64,000 nt of DNA from Ktedonobacterales bacterium (GTDB taxonomy: Bacteria; Chloroflexota; Ktedonobacteria; Ktedonobacterales; Ktedonobacteraceae), in NCBI GenBank assembly GCA_027451525.1, contig DAIDJF010000006.1, forward strand, positions 53,184 through 117,183, read 5' to 3'. Both the position numbers and the translations under genes were made by a program. Below, piece by piece: positions 24,863 to 33,278 of this stretch. Positions within the stretch are counted from its first letter, which is position 1. Each line of letters opens with the position of its first letter. The notes under the pieces are model-generated. The model did not search any database. It saw nothing but the letters and a program-made list of their open reading frames with translations, and was not told where the DNA came from.

Positions 24863-27004
24863 ATGTCTCTGGAGAGAACGGAGCTAGTCGCAGGACGCTC
24901 CTTGCGCGTGGTGCGTGGAGCCTGTCCACATGATTGCCCTGATACCTGTGCGCTAGAGACGCTTGTGGATGAGCAGGGACGGGCTGTGCGTGTGCGTGGA
25001 AGTGCTGATCATCCCATTACACGTGGTTGGCTCTGTGCGAAAGTCAATCGCTATTTAGACCGTACCTATCATGCTGATCGCCTGCTATATCCCCTGCGTC
25101 GCGTGGGAGCAAAGGGTAGTGGGCAATTTACCCGTATCTCATGGGATGAGGCGATTGCGGAGATTACGCAACGCTGGCAAGAGATTATTGCCCGCCATGG
25201 CGCACAGTGTATTTTGCCATATAGTTACGCTGGGACACTGGGGTTGGTGCAGGGTGCCGTGACAGATAACCGCTTCTGGCATCGTATGGGAGCCTGTCGC
25301 CTGGAGCGCGCTATTTGTGGCCATGCTGCCGAAGAGGCGGTGCAATTGGTATTGGGAGGACGGATGGCTCCCTCGCCTGAGATGCTGCTGCAAAGTAAGT
25401 TTATTCTGATCTGGGGGAGCAATCCTGCCAGTACGGCCCCACATATCATGCCGTTTTTACGTGAGGCTCAACGTCAAGGCGCGCGCGTTGTCGTTATTGA
25501 CCCTATACGTACGCTCACTGCCCGTTCCGCTGATCTGCATATCCAACCGCTACCGGGAACGGATGCTGCCCTTGCGTTGAGCATGATGTATGTGATGGTG
25601 CATGAGCAACTCCATAAGCCGGAATGGATTGCGCAACATGTGCTCGGTTGGGAAGCGATGCTTGAACGGATCATGCACTATCCGCCTGAATATGCGGCTC
25701 GTATTACAGGGCTTGCTCCTGAAACAATTATTGACCTTGCCCGTCAATACGCGACGACGACACCCGCCCTCTTGCGCGTAACTGATGGTATCAATCGTCA
25801 TACGAATGGTGGGCAGACTGTACGCACACTCGCCTGCCTCCCCGCGCTGACAGGCCAATACGGTATTGCAGGTGGAGGCTTGATGTATAGCACCAGCGAT
25901 TGGGTGCGTTGGGATAGAGCCGCCCGAGATCATGAACACGAGGCGGTTTGTCCGCCAGCACCGCGCACCATCAACATGAATCGGCTTGGGGCTGCGCTGA
26001 CAGGAGAGGCCAATCCACCAATTTATTCTCTGTATGTGTATAACGCGAATCCGGTGGCTTCTGCGCCCAATGCCAGCAAAATTGTTGAGGGACTGCAACG
26101 CGATGATTTATTCACCGTCGTGCATGAACTCTTTGAGACTGATACCGCACGCTATGCGGATATCATCTTGCCAGCTACCAGCCAACTAGAGCAGATTGAT
26201 GTGCATAAACCTTATGGACATCTCTCTTTACAATATAATGCGCGGGCTATTGCTCCACTAGGTGAAGCGCGGAGCAACTGGGATGTGATGCGTGGGCTTG
26301 CTAAAGGCATGGGATATCAGGAGATATGGCTTCAGGATGATGCGGAGTTGGTCATACGAGAGGTTTTGACGGCTTCATCGGCCAGTAACCCTCTGCTGGC
26401 TAATGTCACGCTCGAACAACTGCAAGCCGAGGGGACGGTTCCGCTCCAGATTCCTCTCGATGAACGTATTCCCTTCGCTCATGGACGCTATAACACTCCA
26501 TCGGGCAAAATTGAATTTTTCTCTGAGCAGGCTGCCGCGAAAGGATACGACCCGCTTCCCGCGTGGGAACCAGAGGTAGAGACGCGCGTAGAGCGAGACG
26601 GGCGAACCGCTACATCGTTGGCGGCTGCCCATGAACCGTTACCGTTGCTCTGCCCGGCTGCCCATCATTTCGTCAGTTCTAGCTTTGGCAACCTTGATGT
26701 GATGAAGGCCAAAGAGCAGGCCCCTACATTACGTATTCATCCGTTGGATGCCGAGGTGCGTGGTATTCGTAGCGGGCAACTGGTGCGCGTGAGTAATGAA
26801 CGCGGCTGGTGCCATCTTGTTGCCAATGTGAGCGAAGAGGTGCGCCCTGGTGTGCTGGCAACGACGACGGTCTGGTGGCCGCGTTTTAGTCCTGATCAGC
26901 GCAATATCAATTGGACGACCTCAGACCGCCTGGCTGATTTTAATGGTGGTAGCACCTTTTACACCAACTTAGTCGTGGTCGAGTCGGCTGAAGTTGCTGG
27001 ATGA
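24863..27004 (+). CDS. Molybdopterin-dependent oxidoreductase (DMSO reductase/formate dehydrogenase family)
   Basis: 713 residues, no signal peptide, so cytoplasmic. N-terminal 4Fe-4S site with C21, C25 and C29 (CPHDCPDTC) and C in GWLCAK. Molybdopterin-binding blocks follow (WGSNPASTAPHIMPFL, VVIDPIRTLTARSADLH, TGQYGIAGGGLMY), and the C-terminal domain (PTLRIHPLDAEVRGI and LVRVSNERGW) is the molydop-binding fold. A cysteine in AICGHAAEEA (about 150) may be the Mo ligand. Substrate cannot be told; there is no electron-transfer subunit nearby. The gene is 46 bases tail-to-tail overlapped with the methyltransferase on the other strand. Confidence 0.88.
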   Translation: MSLERTELVAGRSLRVVRGACPHDCPDTCALETLVDEQGRAVRVRGSADHPITRGWLCAKVNRYLDRTYHADRLLYPLRRVGAKGSGQFTRISWDEAIAEITQRWQEIIARHGAQCILPYSYAGTLGLVQGAVTDNRFWHRMGACRLERAICGHAAEEAVQLVLGGRMAPSPEMLLQSKFILIWGSNPASTAPHIMPFLREAQRQGARVVVIDPIRTLTARSADLHIQPLPGTDAALALSMMYVMVHEQLHKPEWIAQHVLGWEAMLERIMHYPPEYAARITGLAPETIIDLARQYATTTPALLRVTDGINRHTNGGQTVRTLACLPALTGQYGIAGGGLMYSTSDWVRWDRAARDHEHEAVCPPAPRTINMNRLGAALTGEANPPIYSLYVYNANPVASAPNASKIVEGLQRDDLFTVVHELFETDTARYADIILPATSQLEQIDVHKPYGHLSLQYNARAIAPLGEARSNWDVMRGLAKGMGYQEIWLQDDAELVIREVLTASSASNPLLANVTLEQLQAEGTVPLQIPLDERIPFAHGRYNTPSGKIEFFSEQAAAKGYDPLPAWEPEVETRVERDGRTATSLAAAHEPLPLLCPAAHHFVSSSFGNLDVMKAKEQAPTLRIHPLDAEVRGIRSGQLVRVSNERGWCHLVANVSEEVRPGVLATTTVWWPRFSPDQRNINWTTSDRLADFNGGSTFYTNLVVVESAEVAG

Positions 27005-27789
27005 GCCTGGTAAAAAATCTCGTATAAAACGATCCCAGTGGCGACGGCCAGGTTAAGCGAGTCGCTGCGTCCCACCATTGGGATCTTTACCGTAATATCG
27101 CAGAGTGCTTGTTGCTCATCGGATAATCCTTGTCGCTCGCTTCCCATGAGCAACACAAGTGGTTGTGGATAATGTAGGGTGCGATATTCAGTGGTAGCCG
27201 CTCCCGATGTGCCAACGACAGGATAGCGATGGACTTGTTTCCATTGCGCAAAGTCTGTAAAGCTGGCCTTGATAAGGCGTTGGGAGAAGATTGCGCCCAT
27301 ACTGGCACGCAATGCACCTGGATCATAGGGATCTGCGCAGTTCCCGAGCAAAATCAGTCCCGCCCCTCCTGCCGAGTCACTTGTGCGCAAAATTGTGCCT
27401 ATATTGCCGGGGTCTTGCGCGGCATCAAGGGCAATCCAATAGTGGTTCTTGTCCAGGCGCACGTTACTCAAGGTTTCCCATCGCTGTTGTAATACCGCTC
27501 CTATGCCCTGTGGCCCCTCTTTGAGCGAGAGACTTTTAAATACATCGGGTGTGACGCTCAGGCTAGGGACTCCTTGGGCTTCCTGGGTATGAATCAATTC
27601 GAGCGCAAAGGTACTTTTTAAGAGGGCGGGTGCATAAACGATCTGGTCAATTGGGATGTTCATTTGCACCGCTTCCGCAACAATCCGAATCCCCTCAATG
27701 AAAAATTGCCCCGTCTCCTCGCGCTCCTGACGATTGCGTAATCCCCGTATATACTTGATACGGGTGTTGCTCAGACTAGAAATTAACAT
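26959..27789 (-). CDS. SpoU/TrmH family RNA 2'-O-methyltransferase
   Basis: 276 residues from ATG 27789. The N-terminal substrate-binding domain begins MLISSLSNTRIKYIRGL, followed by the SPOUT catalytic domain with its three motifs: NIGTILRTSDSAG, LVLLMGSERQGLS and VKIPMVGRSDSLNLAVA, which build the trefoil knot that binds S-adenosylmethionine. Target likely a 23S rRNA or tRNA ribose. A longer frame reaches 27888, but the promoter at 27851-27879 sits inside that extension, so 27789 is the start. Confidence 0.9.
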   Translation of the reverse strand: MLISSLSNTRIKYIRGLRNRQEREETGQFFIEGIRIVAEAVQMNIPIDQIVYAPALLKSTFALELIHTQEAQGVPSLSVTPDVFKSLSLKEGPQGIGAVLQQRWETLSNVRLDKNHYWIALDAAQDPGNIGTILRTSDSAGGAGLILLGNCADPYDPGALRASMGAIFSQRLIKASFTDFAQWKQVHRYPVVGTSGAATTEYRTLHYPQPLVLLMGSERQGLSDEQQALCDITVKIPMVGRSDSLNLAVATGIVLYEIFYQAHPATSADSTTTKLV

Positions 27790-27800
27790 TGCATATGTAC

Positions 27801-27877
27801 CATTTTGTGTTGCTGTCGATATGATAGAACAGAGCCTGCGACTTGCGGTGAGTATACGGGCATTTTGTGTTGCTGTC
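27801..27877. repeat. 17-base direct repeat at the methyltransferase promoter
   Basis: CATTTTGTGTTGCTGTC occurs at 27801-27817 and 27861-27877, exactly 60 bases apart. The right copy forms the spacer and most of the -35 box of the promoter; the left copy sits in the leader, just before the start codon. Confidence 0.75.
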
Positions 27878-27879
27878 AA
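27851..27879 (-). promoter_or_regulatory. Consensus promoter of the SpoU methyltransferase gene
   Basis: Minus strand TTGACA (27874-27879), 17 bases, TATACT (27851-27856). Confidence 0.85.
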
Positions 27880-27972
27880 GACGCGCAAAATCCGATATTC
27901 TCTGCAATTTTATTATTTGAGACATCCTACTCAAAATATTTGGATGTTAAGTAAGAAAGTTATCATATGTCA

Positions 27973-27981
27973 TGTTATAAT
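27973..27981 (+). promoter_or_regulatory. Extended -10 promoter of the GAF kinase
   Basis: TGTTATAAT, with no clear -35; about 38 bases before ATG 28019. Confidence 0.45.
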
Positions 27982-28018
27982 TGCTTGGGATAGCACGGAT
28001 TGGGAGGCGTATATTGGG

Positions 28019-30007
28019 ATGTACAATATAGGAAATCAGAATTTTGATGATAAGTATACTGTAGTGGAGCAACATACAATGCAGCAGCGAGAGCTTTTGC
28101 GGCATATTACCGAAATTGGTTCGTCGTTGCGTTTACATATGAACATCCAGGCTTTACTTAAACAAGTTGCACTGGCGACGTGTGAAGCATTACAATTTCG
28201 GTATTCGGCTCTTTATCTGATAGATGATGACGGCTTGTTTCACGTTCAAGCTACCTCTGGTATCGCTCCTGATTATGAGGCGTATCTGCATCAGCATCCC
28301 CTTCCCGCGTATGTGGTTCAACAGCTTTTCTTGAAGGAATACCGTATTAGTCGCTCTTATTTTATTCCCGCCGAGTCGCCGCTCTGGTTGGATGAAAAGC
28401 TCTCAAGCTTTTTTGTGGTTGTTGATGAGCAAGATGGATACAGTGGAGAGGCATCTGCTAGTGATCAGATGCGGTTGGATGAGACGCATTGGGCATCTGG
28501 CGATCTCTTAATTGTCCCATTGATGAGTGCTGATAATACGATGCTAGGCTTTCTGACGCCGGATGCACCACTTAATGAATTGCGCCCGACGAGTGTGACA
28601 ATGGAATTACTCGAACTTTTTGCCAATCAGGCGGCGGTAGTAATTGAGGGCGCGCGTCTGTATGCAGAGGTCCGACGCAGCAGCGAGGCACGGGCCGCTC
28701 TCGTGAAAATCGGGCGTGTCTTGTCTGACCCGACGGCATTGCGTGATATGCAAACGGTATACCATACAATCTATGAGCAAGTGCGACGTGTGATGCCAAC
28801 CGACGCTTTTTTATTGATACGCTATTATCATCATGAGGACTTGTTAAGGATAGAGTATTTGATGGATGAAGGAATACTCTATCCACCTGTCAAGTATGAA
28901 CCCATACCAATCTGGATGCGCCGCGTGATAGAGCATGGAAATCCCGGCCATTTGTTCAATAGCTTGCAAGCGTATAGAGAGTTCTGTCTGGGTATGGGAA
29001 GTCCCAGTAACTTTCAAGCGGAGTTGGTAGGTAGCCAACGTCCCTCACAATCGCTGGTGTTTGTGCCCATACATTATGGTTCAGAAACGCTGGGGATGCT
29101 CTCAGTGCAAAGTTATCAATCGCATGTCTACACGATGCATGATCTGGAAATATTGCAAGAAATTGGCGTGCATGCAGGGCTGGCTATTACCAGCGCACGT
29201 CTCTACACGGAGTTGCGCGATGCAATGCAGCAGGCCCAGGCGTCGGAGCAACTCAAAAACCAATTTTTGATGACCGCCTCGCATGAATTGCGCACGCCTC
29301 TCACCGCAATCCAGGGCTATCTGGAACTCCTGAGTATCTATGATACGACCCTTAACGATGAGATACGGAGGCGTTTTGTGACCAGCGCGCGTCGTGCAAC
29401 TGACGAACTGGTGCTGATGCTGGGCAATGTCATGGATACCAGTCGTGTCGATCAAGAGCATGTCACCTTAAAGCTGGATGTCGTCAATGTATACAAAACT
29501 GTGCAGGCTATTCTGGAAATTTTAGAGCCAGGAATCGTGCGCGAACGACGTAGCATCACAGTAAGTATTGACGAACAGTTGTACGTATGGGCCGATGATT
29601 TACGTTTGCGGCAGATATTGCTCAACATCTTAAGTAACGCCCTTAAATATACGCCAGTTGCTACCGATCTCTCTATTCATACAAGCTTGGTGCGCTGGGA
29701 CGAGCTTGTCACGCTTATTCCAACCACCTGCCCTGCTCCACCACAACCTCCCTCTAGTAAATTTGTTGTTTTGGGCATACGTGATTGGGGTGCCGGGATT
29801 AGTAAAGATGATCAGACGCGTCTCTTTAACAAATTTATGCGCCTGTCCAACGCGATCAACAGTACACAGCGCGGGGCTGGCCTGGGCCTCTACCTCTGTC
29901 GCCAGTTGACAGAAGCAATGCGTGGGGCAATCTGGGTCGAGAGTGAAGGCATTGAAGGTCAGGGTTCCACATTCTTTATTGCTCTGCCCTATCATCCAGT
30001 TTCTTGA
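28019..30007 (+). CDS. GAF-domain sensor histidine kinase (soluble)
   Basis: 663 residues from ATG 28019 (GGGAGG upstream). The reading frame is open to 27734, but that part overlaps the methyltransferase promoter. No membrane helix. Two GAF-type sensor domains (about 35-215 and 230-385), a HisKA helix with the phospho-acceptor in MTASHELRTPLTAIQGY (about 418-434), and an HATPase domain with N-box RQILLNILSNALKYTP, G1 DWGAGIS, F-box RLFNKFMRL and G2 GAGLGLYLCRQL. A cytosolic sensor, perhaps of a small molecule or redox signal. No response regulator adjoins it. Confidence 0.92.
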   Translation: MYNIGNQNFDDKYTVVEQHTMQQRELLRHITEIGSSLRLHMNIQALLKQVALATCEALQFRYSALYLIDDDGLFHVQATSGIAPDYEAYLHQHPLPAYVVQQLFLKEYRISRSYFIPAESPLWLDEKLSSFFVVVDEQDGYSGEASASDQMRLDETHWASGDLLIVPLMSADNTMLGFLTPDAPLNELRPTSVTMELLELFANQAAVVIEGARLYAEVRRSSEARAALVKIGRVLSDPTALRDMQTVYHTIYEQVRRVMPTDAFLLIRYYHHEDLLRIEYLMDEGILYPPVKYEPIPIWMRRVIEHGNPGHLFNSLQAYREFCLGMGSPSNFQAELVGSQRPSQSLVFVPIHYGSETLGMLSVQSYQSHVYTMHDLEILQEIGVHAGLAITSARLYTELRDAMQQAQASEQLKNQFLMTASHELRTPLTAIQGYLELLSIYDTTLNDEIRRRFVTSARRATDELVLMLGNVMDTSRVDQEHVTLKLDVVNVYKTVQAILEILEPGIVRERRSITVSIDEQLYVWADDLRLRQILLNILSNALKYTPVATDLSIHTSLVRWDELVTLIPTTCPAPPQPPSSKFVVLGIRDWGAGISKDDQTRLFNKFMRLSNAINSTQRGAGLGLYLCRQLTEAMRGAIWVESEGIEGQGSTFFIALPYHPVS

Positions 30008-30159
30008 TCTTGCTCCAATCGTCACGCTATAAGCGTCATTAGGAAAATGGGCGGGTAACCCGTCTGGGCAATAAAGAGCATAAAAATTTGACGGCCTATA
30101 GATGCTATGTTACGATACTCCTAGCAGAGCGTGTTGTCTGTCGTCAGGAGGAACAAACA

Positions 30160-30519
30160 ATGAATCTGTATGAACAACTACGTGTTGTGCGCGGACGGCT
30201 TGAAAATATCGGCGCACATGATGATAGCATGGACCTTGTCGAGAAACTCATCAAACGCGCGGAGCCTGCGCGTAACGATAAAACGAGCACAACGCAAATT
30301 GCCGTTTTGCGCCATATGATGCGTATGCGCGAAGTGATTGACAACTATAACATCTACAATGATTTGCAGGAACTTGCGAGCGAGCGCGATGAAAACGAGA
30401 TTGCTGCTCGTGAAGATTCTGCTCCACCTGCTTACGTAGATAGTGAGCGTCATCCACGTCCCAAATCGTATTACAGGCAGAAAAAGGAAAAGGAGAAAGA
30501 AAATAATAAGAAGGACTAA
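30160..30519 (+). CDS. Small charged helical protein of unknown function
   Basis: 119 residues; ATG 30160 has CAGGAGG eight bases upstream. Starts MNLYEQLRVVRGRLENIGAHDDSMDLVEKLI and ends in a Lys/Glu-rich tail. Predicted all-helical, soluble, highly charged. No family recognised. Its stop codon lies inside the left arm of the following terminator. It follows the GAF kinase by about 150 bases on the same strand. Confidence 0.7.
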   Translation: MNLYEQLRVVRGRLENIGAHDDSMDLVEKLIKRAEPARNDKTSTTQIAVLRHMMRMREVIDNYNIYNDLQELASERDENEIAAREDSAPPAYVDSERHPRPKSYYRQKKEKEKENNKKD

Positions 30520-30552
30520 TCATCTCTATGCATTGATTAGTCCTTCTTTTAT
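30508..30552 (+). terminator. Intrinsic terminator overlapping a stop codon
   Basis: A 15-bp perfect stem (30508-30522 with 30534-30548) followed by TT; the stop codon at 30517-30519 lies in the left arm. Confidence 0.85.
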
Positions 30553-30659
30553 GTATTCCTCGAGAAAGCGGCATATACTCCATGAATATTGTTTCTCAGC
30601 GTATATGCCACTTTCTCTTGTGACACCAAAGACGTAGTGCCTCGACTAGGCCAAAACAC

Positions 30660-30688
30660 TTGACATTTGTCTGACCATCAAGTATAAT
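30660..30688 (+). promoter_or_regulatory. Consensus promoter of tRNA-Gly
   Basis: TTGACA (30660-30665), 17 bases, TATAAT (30683-30688): perfect housekeeping consensus, 23 bases before the tRNA. Confidence 0.92.
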
Positions 30689-30711
30689 TCTGCTTGTCGA
30701 AACAATCAAAT

Positions 30712-30782
30712 GCGGGTTTGATGTAGCGGTAACATGCAACTTTCCCAAAGTTGATACCACGGGTTCGAATCCCGTAACCCGC
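30712..30782 (+). tRNA. tRNA-Gly (CCC)
   Basis: Acceptor GCGGGTT pairs with AACCCGC; anticodon stem CAACT/AGTTG around TTCCCAA (anticodon CCC); T arm ACGGG-TTCGAAT-CCCGT. 71 bases, no encoded CCA, terminator 8 bases later. Confidence 0.95.
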
Positions 30783-30790
30783 TTTCTACA

Positions 30791-30827
30791 AACAGCCTCT
30801 CTTAAAATAGAGAGGCTGTTTTGTTGT
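30791..30827 (+). terminator. Terminator after tRNA-Gly (may serve both strands)
   Basis: A 12-bp perfect stem (30791-30802 with 30809-30820) followed by TTGTTGTCTT. The stop of the convergent MFS gene is at 30829, so the stem may also end that transcript. Confidence 0.82.
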
Positions 30828-30828
30828 C

Positions 30829-32160
30829 TTATGCGCTTGGCTGATGTAATTTCTCCTGCATGGCACGCATATCGCGGGCAACTGTCTTCAAACCAAACAG
30901 GCAGATAATCCCAGCCAGTAAGAGACATGCTGGTGCGGTTACCAGGAGGGCAAAGCCCAGCCCACCCGCGTTATGGTCTGCGATCAGCCCGACAATTGTT
31001 GGTGATGAGGCATCCCCAAATAAATGTGCGAGCAGCAGCACGACGCCAATCGCTGTTGCGCGTGCATCAGGTGTGATAATATCTTGAATAACGGCATTGA
31101 GCGGTCCCAGGCACAGGCTTAGGGCGACAATGGCAACGAAAAAGACGATGATAAACGGTACCAGCGAATGGATGAGGAGCGCGATCAATGTCAACGGCGT
31201 TCCCAGGATGAATGCGATGGTCGAGACCAGGAGACGGCCTTCGGGCATACGGCGTTGTAACGCATCAGCAGCCCAACCCCCAATCAGAGTGCCAATCAAG
31301 CTGCCGCCAGCTAACACTGCGCCTGAAACGGTTCCCGCGCTGCCAATTGAGAGATGAAAGGCCCGTACAAGATAGGTAGGTATCCAGACGGACGCGCTAC
31401 CAATCGTGAAGAAGCTAAAGATGAAGGCTGCGAGCAAAATCCAGTAGGTCGGGATCCTGATGAGTTGTTGAATGATGGACCAAAAGTCCGCGCCGATACT
31501 GCCATGTGATGCGCTGATACTTTCGCTTCCCCCATCTCTGTCGAAGATACCACGTTGCGGCTCTTTTGAACGCCAGATAAGGATAGTCACGAGTAATCCA
31601 GGAATACCCACCATATAGAATGCGGCACGCCATCCGAAATGTTGCGCAACGAGACCGCCTAAAATCAGGCCGAGTGCCGTGCCGATGAGATTGCCGATTG
31701 ACCAGAGCGAGAGGATGCGTCCGCGCTGTTCTTTGGGAAAATAGTCACCAAGTAGGGAAAGTGCTGCTGGTGCGTAGCCTGCCTCGCCAATGCCCAAGAC
31801 AGAGCGTGCCGCAAACAATTGGAAAAAGTTTTGCGTGAGGCCTGCAAGCGTTGTCGCCACGCTCCAGATGCCTACGCAGAGGGCCACAATATTTTTGCGT
31901 ACACTTCGGTCTGCCCAGACTCCGAGGGGCAAGGTGGCGATTGCATAGATCAAGAGAAAGGACGATGCCAGTATTCCCTGATCGGTATTGTTAAGTCCCA
32001 GGTCTGCTGCTATTTTGGGAAGGACAGCCGAAAGTACGGAACGGTCTGCATAGTTGAGAATGTTAATGGTCAGTAGCACAGCAAAGGCAAATTGTGCTTG
32101 ACCAGCACTAACGATCTGTTTTTTTTGCTGTTCTGCTGGCGGCTGGGTTGTTGTCGCCAT
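30829..32160 (-). CDS. MFS transporter, spinster-like
   Basis: 443 residues from ATG 32160 (GGGGA upstream). The frame is open much further back, but the extension has no protein-like character. About 12 membrane helices. The first helix contains NYADRSVLSAVLP, and the loop 2-3 motif GVWADRSVRKN fits the major-facilitator family, most like the Spns/spinster and organic-anion branches. Substrate unknown (lipid-like or organic acid in relatives). Stands alone. Confidence 0.85.
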   Translation of the reverse strand: MATTTQPPAEQQKKQIVSAGQAQFAFAVLLTINILNYADRSVLSAVLPKIAADLGLNNTDQGILASSFLLIYAIATLPLGVWADRSVRKNIVALCVGIWSVATTLAGLTQNFFQLFAARSVLGIGEAGYAPAALSLLGDYFPKEQRGRILSLWSIGNLIGTALGLILGGLVAQHFGWRAAFYMVGIPGLLVTILIWRSKEPQRGIFDRDGGSESISASHGSIGADFWSIIQQLIRIPTYWILLAAFIFSFFTIGSASVWIPTYLVRAFHLSIGSAGTVSGAVLAGGSLIGTLIGGWAADALQRRMPEGRLLVSTIAFILGTPLTLIALLIHSLVPFIIVFFVAIVALSLCLGPLNAVIQDIITPDARATAIGVVLLLAHLFGDASSPTIVGLIADHNAGGLGFALLVTAPACLLLAGIICLFGLKTVARDMRAMQEKLHQPSA

Positions 32161-32477
32161 AAAGTGCGATCCCCTTCTTAACGTATTACGTGATATTGTA
32201 CCTGTCACAGATGTATGCTTTTGCCAGATGTTGCAGTAAACATACATAATATGTACAACGAATATGCGAGAGATAAGAGCAGTGACACCGGTTATTACCC
32301 TCGCACAAGTTGTACGCTTTGTACGTAAAACAGGTTGCAGAGTTTTAAACGAGGTCCTATGACTAGTTGTCACATGCAACCCAATGGTAGCTTTATTCGT
32401 CCAACTAGATAAGAAATATATTGCATGTTTGTTCTTGTTTGCTTTCTAATATGGTGTGGACAGGAAAGGATTGTGGT
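32161..32477. other. Divergent intergenic region
   Basis: About 317 bases between the MFS gene and the DedA-type gene. AT-rich; no consensus promoter, RNA gene or repeat that I would defend. Confidence 0.4.
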
Positions 32478-33185
32478 TTGTCTTTTATCATTCATTTTTT
32501 CTTACATACAAGCCCTCTCATTATGTATATTCTCGTCGCGTTGATCCTGATGTTGGAGAGCGCGGGGGTGCCAATTACAAATAATACATTACTACTCTTC
32601 ACTGGCGCGTTAGCATCATTAGGTCATGTTAACATCGGAATATTGATGCTCACTGCGTTGGGTGGGAGTGTTGCAGGGGCAATACTGGCCTATCTGATTG
32701 GCGTCTATGGCGGCCATGCGATTATCACGCGCCTCTCGTTGTTATTTCGGATTGAAGAGCTGAAAATCCTGATCGTTGAACGCTGGTTTCAAAAATCAGG
32801 CATGTGGATGATTTTCCTTTCGCGCATGACTCCGTATGTGCGTCCCTTTGCCTGTTTCCCCGCTGGCATGGCTCGGATGCCATTTGCGCGCTTTCTGCTC
32901 GCTGCCACTACGGGTTCCGCTATCTGGTGCGTGATTGTGCCCTTGATTGGCTGGACATTGGGTAATCGCTGGCGTCTGGCCCTGCATGTCTTTCAGTATT
33001 ATCCGTTGCCTTCGCTGTGTGCTATTCTCTGTATCCTCTTCTGCTATGGCTTCATGATCTATCAGATCAAGCGTTCTCTCGCACGTTTTTCGGAAAACGA
33101 ACATGTAAATAGATCTACTGTTTCTGTTGCCCAGACAGAAGAGGATGCCGAGCAATTGATATCGCCTGTCTCTCAGATCCAATAA
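32478..33185 (+). CDS. DedA-family (VTT/SNARE-associated) membrane protein
   Basis: 235 residues from TTG 32478, chosen because AGGAAAGGA lies 7 bases upstream, while the in-frame ATGs at 32451 and 32523 have no ribosome site. Five to six hydrophobic segments. Family marks: LESAGVPITNNTLLLFTGALAS near the start, a central amphipathic stretch, and FLSRMTPYVRPFACFPAGM (the R-x3-P-x2-R-P pattern). DedA proteins move lipids such as undecaprenyl phosphate or phosphatidylethanolamine across the membrane; this copy's substrate is unknown. A second VTT protein is at 38.05 kb. Confidence 0.85.
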   Translation: MSFIIHFFLHTSPLIMYILVALILMLESAGVPITNNTLLLFTGALASLGHVNIGILMLTALGGSVAGAILAYLIGVYGGHAIITRLSLLFRIEELKILIVERWFQKSGMWMIFLSRMTPYVRPFACFPAGMARMPFARFLLAATTGSAIWCVIVPLIGWTLGNRWRLALHVFQYYPLPSLCAILCILFCYGFMIYQIKRSLARFSENEHVNRSTVSVAQTEEDAEQLISPVSQIQ

Positions 33186-33201
33186 CACGCTCTGACAAAT
33201 A

Positions 33202-33226
33202 GCGGGGCGTGAAAAACACGCCCCGC
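33202..33226. terminator. GC-rich hairpin between convergent genes
   Basis: A 10-bp stem (33202-33211 with 33217-33226) with loop AAAAA. No T run on either side, so probably a processing or weak bidirectional stop. Confidence 0.6.
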
Positions 33227-33278
33227 GACTTGTGCGCTTGCCTTATTCTTTTGCTTATTGCGCAAGCTGTGTTGCTCG

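Noticed and set aside
31797..31850. Possible frameshift in the MFS gene
   Set aside because: The 443-residue frame is continuous with evenly spaced helices; apparent breaks are in other frames.
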